38,706 nt of DNA, taken from positions 1 to 38,706 of the forward strand of contig JAWQRO010000454.1 in NCBI GenBank assembly GCA_033557835.1. The letters run 5' to 3'. The notes beneath the pieces are model-generated. The model was not told the DNA's origin and searched no databases. It saw nothing but the letters and a program-made list of their open reading frames with translations. How positions within the stretch are numbered: position 1 is the stretch's first letter; the number at the start of each line of letters is the position of its first letter. This DNA is from Helochares maculicollis (lineage: Eukaryota > Arthropoda > Insecta > Coleoptera > Hydrophilidae). The position numbers and the translations under genes are program-made. Shown here one piece after another: positions 33,853 to 38,706 of this stretch.

Positions 33853-34215
33853 TCCGGCAAGGTTTTAGTCAGTATTTTTTGAGGTTCATATGGAATTATT
33901 TTCATGGACCACCTCGTTCATGGTAAAACAATCAACAAGCAATATTTCTGAGCGTTATTAGATCGATTGTACGTCGATTTGACGCCCTCATTTGGCGAAG
34001 AAAAAATTTGCTCTTTCACCAAGACAATGCTTCGGCTCATTCAGCTTGTTATACAACCAATAAATTGAAGGAATTACGCCATGAACTAGTCCCTCTTCCA
34101 CCATATTCACCAGGTCTGGCCCCCAGCGACTATTTCCTCTTTCCCAGACTCAAAAAGTGACACAGTATCAAACCGACATCGAAATGTTAGAGGACCGTTA
34201 CAACAAATCCAGATG
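33853..34215 (+). mobile_element. inactive mariner transposase, plus strand, 3' half
   Basis: From about 33859 the plus strand reads KVLVSIF, then a TGA stop (33880-33882) where the family has Trp. It continues with GKTINKQYF, and a frameshift leads into LFHQDNASAHS. LPPYSPGLAPSDYFLFPRLKK and IEMLEDRYNKS follow. The second and third catalytic Asp codons are at 34023-34025 and 34128-34130, exactly 34 residues apart. The N-terminal half, including the first catalytic Asp, is absent. The sequence differs clearly from its minus-strand neighbour, so it is a different mariner subfamily. The right inverted repeat was not identified. Confidence 0.9.
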
Positions 34216-35640
34216 GAGATTATGTGGAAAAGTAAAGACCCTTTTTCATTACAAAAAAAACGTCCTTTCATTGTTAGGCCAAAGACCTTCCAGTCCATGT
34301 AGTAAACATGAAATGATGATCCTTCATACCAATAAAAAATTTTAACGAATTCCGGTTAGGCTACAACATATTTCTTTACCATGGTCTTTAAAACTGATTT
34401 TTAAAGTAAAATCGTGGTAGCGTAGTGCGTTACTTTTAACTTTCAAAGCAAATAGAAACCATATAAATTTTGGGAGATGCGCTATATTTTAAACGAAATT
34501 TTAGCAACATTACTTAAAGCGAAACCTACAGTTACGCCGTTATTTGAGCTGGAACCCCTTATATCCTGCTTATTTTAGCGTATTTTACATATATTCTTCA
34601 ATGAGTTTTTAGCTAAAAATGCTGGAAAATAGAATACGTTTTGAAATAATCTATAGTGTGTATGAAAGCAGATAAAAAATTGTGTTTGAAACAATTTTCA
34701 CGGGTTAAAAATGTACACCACTATTATTTAAGCGACTAATTGTGCAACAACAGAACTGATTTTTTGGTGGTTTTTATTTTTTATATGAACAGTTACGATA
34801 ATTTTCAAATGTAAACGTCTGTAAAATTAGCTGAGGTTTAAAAATGATTCAGTATTTCTTTACGTGAAGAAAAATAGAAAATATTCAAAAAATGTAGATT
34901 TTTTCTTAAAATAAAAGCGTTGCCTATCAAATCAAAACGTGGCCTTCCTCATCATACCACATAATGCATACTAGATTCTATTTTCTATGTTTTATCCAAA
35001 TAATTGTTGATTGTACTATAAGTACAATTAATTATAAATTCGTAATGCCCTGGAAGTAATATTTTTTGATTTTGAAAATTTTATACACATAAGTAGACAA
35101 TGAGACGACAAGAATAACAAGAACTTTGCATAAACGCTAAAAATCGCAAGGTTTGTTATAGCAAGTAATATGTTAATCGGTAGTCAGAAGTGGGAGTTAA
35201 CATACAAAACTTCGATTGTAATTAAACATAAATTTGCACGTTAACATATGGTACTTCTTCATAATATTCATTAAAAAAAGTTCACTAAATCATATATTTA
35301 ACAAGGAATTACTGCCTTTAAAGACTGATTAAAATATTGGCTGCAATTTAGGTGTTGAGTTACATTCCAGATATTTTAGATACAAATTTATGCTTTAAAA
35401 TTGAATGGGTTTGCAAAAACTGGTACAAGCATTGCACATTACCTAAATTTGTTAATTAAAAATTTTGCTAGACAAGAAACGATAATGATTTAAAAATTTA
35501 TAATAATATTGTATTTAGACTAGAGTAATAGACGTACCATGAACCATGAAAATATAAGCTTGATGATCTGTATCGTGCGTAGATAAATAGTTTTATCGCG
35601 ACGTGTATTATTTAATTTATTGGTTCAAATATTGTACGAG
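34215..35640. other. very AT-rich stretch, no feature seen
   Basis: Among the most AT-rich parts of the window. There is no tandem repeat, no frame longer than about 60 codons and no recognisable RNA gene. Some of 34215-34300 may be the 3' end of the adjoining mariner. Confidence 0.55.
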
Positions 35641-36480
35641 TTATAGATAGATAAAGGTGTCAAGATTTTTTCGCAACATATCTTATATTTCATTTTCTTG
35701 GTGTAAATTGCATTTTACATCTGCTCTCGTTCAATATTTGAATAATTTTCTCACGTCTCCTGCACCCAAAGAAATAAAAAAGAATTTCGCTCCCATTGAT
35801 AAAACCTTTGCGGGCCTCGTGTCCCTGGAGACGACGCCCGATAAGCAAGTTCTGTAACAACTTTTAATACAAATGTTTTCAAAAGAACTCTTCTACTTGG
35901 GTATTCCTTCGGTGACAAATTTCATCGACATAAATAGACTCGGAGTGTCGCTGAATTTCAATCAATATCCCGATCTGAAATTATATTCAATTTCCAAATC
36001 GAATTTAATGGTGAATTTCCACCGTTCGGCTCCCTTCTGCGTTTACAACAAAACCAGGCCGAGCCTTCTAAAGAACCTAATTAATAAAACGGGAAGTTTT
36101 TTGAAAGGACGGGACTTTCTAGAAAGAGGCTTTTTGGAAAATGATTAAAAATTATTAGGTCGTGAAGCATAACGTTTGTGGGAGGAAAGTCAAAGCTGGT
36201 TGATAACTTACAAACAGATGGAGTTGGTTCATTCATCGAAGTATGCACCCATATTATCTGCAGATTTTTGCCATTCAAGCAGTTGATTGTTTAGGTTTAG
36301 GAGATTAAAAGACTGACGGGCGGGGACAAAAATCCCTGGAGGGTCAGTTTTACAGCATTTTTGAAATTATTTTCATATAATGAAAAGTTGCCCAAATTAC
36401 GAATGAAGCGGTAAACAGTGAGGGCTAATTTTGTTGAGCATTGAGGATGATCAAACTGTTCCAACTTCTGTGGTTTTGGC
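35640..36480. other. single-copy stretch with two anonymous open frames
   Basis: Consecutive plus-strand frames at 35657-35857 (66 codons) and 35873-36148 (91 codons) occupy a patch that is somewhat less AT-rich than its flanks (35750-36080). The second has a balanced amino-acid mix but no recognisable domain, signal peptide or membrane segment. It could be an exon, a decayed gene or conserved non-coding DNA; I cannot choose from the sequence. Confidence 0.3.
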
Positions 36481-36488
36481 AAAGCACC

Positions 36489-37528
36489 AGGCTGTTCAAT
36501 AAAGTCCTAGTTTTTCTGCTATGTTGGTATACTCTTCATATGAACGTATGTGAAGTTTCATTTCAATCTGTCAATTCATTCTTTGTTTGCAAGTCATTTA
36601 GTATCGACGTATCATAGTTTTTTTTGCAATGCAAAAGTCGAGTATCGCGCAGTGATTGAATTTTTGTTTTTGGAAGGTTTAAAAGCAAAGGAAATTTATG
36701 AACGAATATTGAATGTGTCTAAGGATTCAATTAGCACAGTAAAAAAGTCGTTTTCTGCATTTAACAGTGGTCGTACAAGCTTTGAAGATGATCTACCTCA
36801 AGTGCGTCTAAAAACAGCAACAACACCAGAAATCGTAGAAAGAATACAAGATATCGTATTGGAAAATAGTTGAGTGACTGAAAGAGATTTAGTCCTACAG
36901 TAGGCATCTCATTGGGCAGTGTAGCCAATATTTTGACTGAAGTATTGGGTTTCAGAAAGCGATGGGTGCCGCGTCTGCTAACAATGGAGCAAAAAAAGGT
37001 TCGAATGTAACTTTCTCAGTACCATTTAGAGCGTTGTCGAAAGGATAAAGTGGTTTTGGGCGTCGATTCATCACTACAGATGAGACTTGGGTCTATCACC
37101 ATGATTTTGAATTAAAACAAGATCCTTCAGAACCTGATTCTTTTGCTCCGAAGCGAGTTCGTGTCTAGAAATCTGCCAAGAAGGTGTTAGCATCAGTTTT
37201 TTGGGATGCGAAAAGAATTATGATTACTTGAAAATTGGTAAAACAATAAATTCTGAGTTCGAATTGATAGAGCATCCACCGTATTCACCAGGTTTGGTCC
37301 TTGGTGACTTCCGTCTCTTTTCAGATTTAAAAAAAATTATACATAGAAAGCTTTTTCATCAATTGATGAGGTCAAAAGAGATGTGGAAGCGTATTTTGCA
37401 GCTCTTCCAGATTGTCACTTCAGGGATGGAATTCATAAATTGGACCCTTGTTGGAATAAGTTCAGGAAGATTATACTGAATAATAAAGTGCATTTCAAAC
37501 CATAAAATTGTGCTTTTTTATTGAACGG
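36489..37528 (+). mobile_element. near-full-length inactive mariner with internal deletion
   Basis: Both ends carry GTTCAATAAA in inverted orientation (36494-36503, and 37516-37525 on the minus strand), delimiting about 1040 bp; intact mariners are usually about 1.3 kb. The frame reads VEYRAVIEFLFLEG, ISTVKKS and GRTSFEDD, KTATTPEIVERIQDIVLEN, then a TGA at 36871-36873 that fits decay of an Arg CGA codon. It continues with VGISLGSVANILTEVLGF, RKRWVPRLL and ITTDETWVYHHD. The first catalytic Asp (37079-37081) is intact. After GKTINSE the sequence jumps to FELIEHPPYSPG, so about 60 residues with the second catalytic Asp (HDNAPAH motif) are gone. The tail VEAYFAALPDCHFRDGIHKL is recognisable. A non-autonomous dead copy. 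Confidence 0.93.
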
Positions 37529-37545
37529 AAAGAGATATTGAACGG

Positions 37546-37800
37546 CTTGGTAATCTGTGCAGCGTGTGGTCTAGCGTTATCGTGTGGTAAGATAGGAGTC
37601 GAATCTATCCTGTACCAGCACATCAAACTCTCACCATCAGCTTCTTATGTTGAATATTGCGCTTTGAAGTGTGTTTTGCTGATTCATCCATATCCAACCT
37701 TAGCCCAGAACGGTTACCATTGTCACATTAAATAAATTCCGCACCACAGCCCACGAATCGATTCAAAAATGGGTCAGATTTGCGAATATTATTTGCTTGT
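37546..37800 (-). mobile_element. decayed mariner fragment, minus strand
   Basis: On the minus strand the words SDPFLNRFV, CGAEF, CDNGNRSG, LDMDESAKH, NIQHKKLMVRV and PILPHDNARPHAAQ appear in the order expected of a mariner catalytic domain. CGAE stands where the family has CDEK, so the first catalytic Asp is Gly (codon 37743-37745). The second, in HDNARPH, is intact (37579-37581). The third catalytic block and the C-terminus are lost at the boundary with the plus-strand mariner. The HDNARPH form indicates a different subfamily from the other copies here. Confidence 0.85.
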
Positions 37801-38225
37801 TAAGACTAAACTCCAGCCTATCACTAGACCTAAATAGGCACAGTAAAGCCGTAGTTTCCACCTTGTACTTCGCAACAGTACCAATATCCAACCGCAAATA
37901 GTGGACAATACGCCAGTATCGCTTGGGGTGACGCAATCAATTTAGAAAATCCGTTTGGGCCTTAGACTCAGAATGACTCATCTCGTTTGGTTCCAAATAC
38001 ACTGATTTTTTTTTCGGAAAAAAGCATCTGAGCAACAACTATTTCTGATTATCAACACATAATTAGACACAGAATTGCGGAAAATCGTTGCCAAAATATT
38101 TCATCCTGAAGAAATTGAGGAGAATGAAATTAATTTGATATAATTGGGTTGTTTTATTACACTCATGTATACTATACTACTATACTTCGTGTGGTAAAGG
38201 GAAGATATTGGGATCATGAAAAAAC
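37800..38225. other. spacer, possibly decayed mariner 5' region
   Basis: No clear feature. The part next to 37800 may be the eroded 5' half of the minus-strand mariner, but I could not place helix-turn-helix motifs. The minus-strand frame at 38101-38295 has no recognisable domain. Confidence 0.4.
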
Positions 38226-38303
38226 TTGTCCTAGAGATTTTGACGGACCTCCATGTTTTGAGTGCCCCTGAATCCATTTTGACCATTTTTGGCATGATGT
38301 CTG
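38226..38303. repeat. dispersed ~100-bp repeat, copy 2
   Basis: CTAGAGATTTTGACGG, CCCCTGAATCCATTTTGACC and TTTGGCATGATGTC match, in order, the segment at 25506-25610. It ends directly against the mariner end at about 38312. Confidence 0.55.
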
Positions 38304-38311
38304 TGTGTACG

Positions 38312-38706
38312 AGGTGTGTTCAATAAATATCGGGAATTTTGAATTTTCGCGGGTTACGTATATTCGAATTTTTATTTTTTTGTGGCGTTATGTTGATACT
38401 CATATCTCTCACTTATACCGACAAGTTCGGCAATTTTGAATGTTCAGTTAATTGTTGACAGCTGCTTTGCTTGCACGTGTTTTGGCTCGTCTTTGATTTT
38501 TACCTATTCAAAAAAATGGACCAAAGAACCTGTGTCAAATTTTGTGTAATAAACGAAATTAAGTGCGCGGATGCATTTTGAATGTTGACTGTGGCATACG
38601 GAGAAGTTACCTTGGACCGAAGCAACGTTTATCGGTGGTACAAAATGTTCTCAGAAGGCCGAGAAGATGTGAACGAGCACTTCAACACCAGACGAAAAAA
38701 TTGATG
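38312..38706 (+). mobile_element. mariner 5' end, inactive, cut by window edge
   Basis: The left end reads AGGTGTGTTCAATAAATATC, sharing TGTTCAATAAA with the 36489 element. An untranslated leader of about 200 bp follows. The ATG at 38516 opens MDQRTCVKFCVINEIKC, a mariner N-terminus, interrupted by TGA at codon 22 (38579-38581). The frame resumes as MLTVAYGEVTLDRSNVYRWY followed by KMFSEGREDVNEH, the second half of the first helix-turn-helix region. Just before the window end the frame shifts to STPDEKID, the linker after that region. The catalytic domain would lie beyond 38706. With a premature stop and a frameshift this copy cannot encode a full transposase. Confidence 0.9.

Noticed and set aside
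33531..33926. Plus-strand frames of about 60 codons at 33531-33926
   Set aside because: Antisense shadows of the minus-strand mariner remnant.
1..38706. tRNA or rRNA genes
   Set aside because: I looked for GGTTCGAATCC-type B boxes with acceptor-stem pairing; isolated GTTCGAATT or GTCGAATC words (near 23840 and 37600) have no matching cloverleaf.

Overview
This window looks like gene-poor, repeat-dominated DNA from an animal nuclear genome, most likely an insect. The evidence is the overall AT-richness, long stretches with no sustained coding frame, many degenerate tandem repeats and at least seven decayed mariner-family (DD34D) transposase fragments. Degenerate runs of AGGTC, which is TCAGG read in another register, match the telomere motif known from many beetles. 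A beetle is therefore a reasonable but unproven guess. I found no intact protein-coding gene, rRNA, tRNA or CRISPR array. Most open frames are by-products of tandem repeats whose unit length is a multiple of three, or of broken transposons.

Layout. 1-2530: single-copy AT-rich DNA. 2530-4966: array of a 63-bp unit. 5100-6930: degenerate related repeats with a 293-bp higher-order unit. 6960-7520: (TCAGG)n-like DNA. 7640-9400: single-copy DNA. 9410-10250: the same kind of repeat in the opposite orientation. 10770-11230: 16-bp GGGCCTT repeat. 11640-11890: 19-bp repeat. 12240-14240: 123-bp array with degenerate shoulders to about 15490. 15490-16750: single-copy DNA. 16755-17530: a GC/CpG-rich island. 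17545-22600: array of a roughly 310-bp unit, many copies carrying a 29-nt hairpin, with a decayed tail to about 23190. 23820-24130: a second GC-rich island. 24550-27700: mosaic of mariner pieces and four copies of a short TIR element. 28440-31500: array of a 23-bp unit with variable higher-order blocks, with a tail to about 31960. 32990-34215: two truncated mariners back to back. 36489-37800: two more mariners abutting in opposite directions. 38312-38706: the 5' end of another mariner, cut off by the window edge.

How the parts relate. Several arrays that look different share one core, roughly AACTCARGTCA / CAGGTCAG. They may be amplifications of one ancestral telomere-like or satellite seed, present in both orientations around the single-copy block at 7640-9400. 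The transposons are all dead: first catalytic Asp replaced, Trp codons turned to stops, or the second catalytic Asp deleted. The most unusual structure is the hairpin array at 17.5-22.6 kb, where the hairpin loop occurs in both orientations inside units whose flanks keep one orientation.
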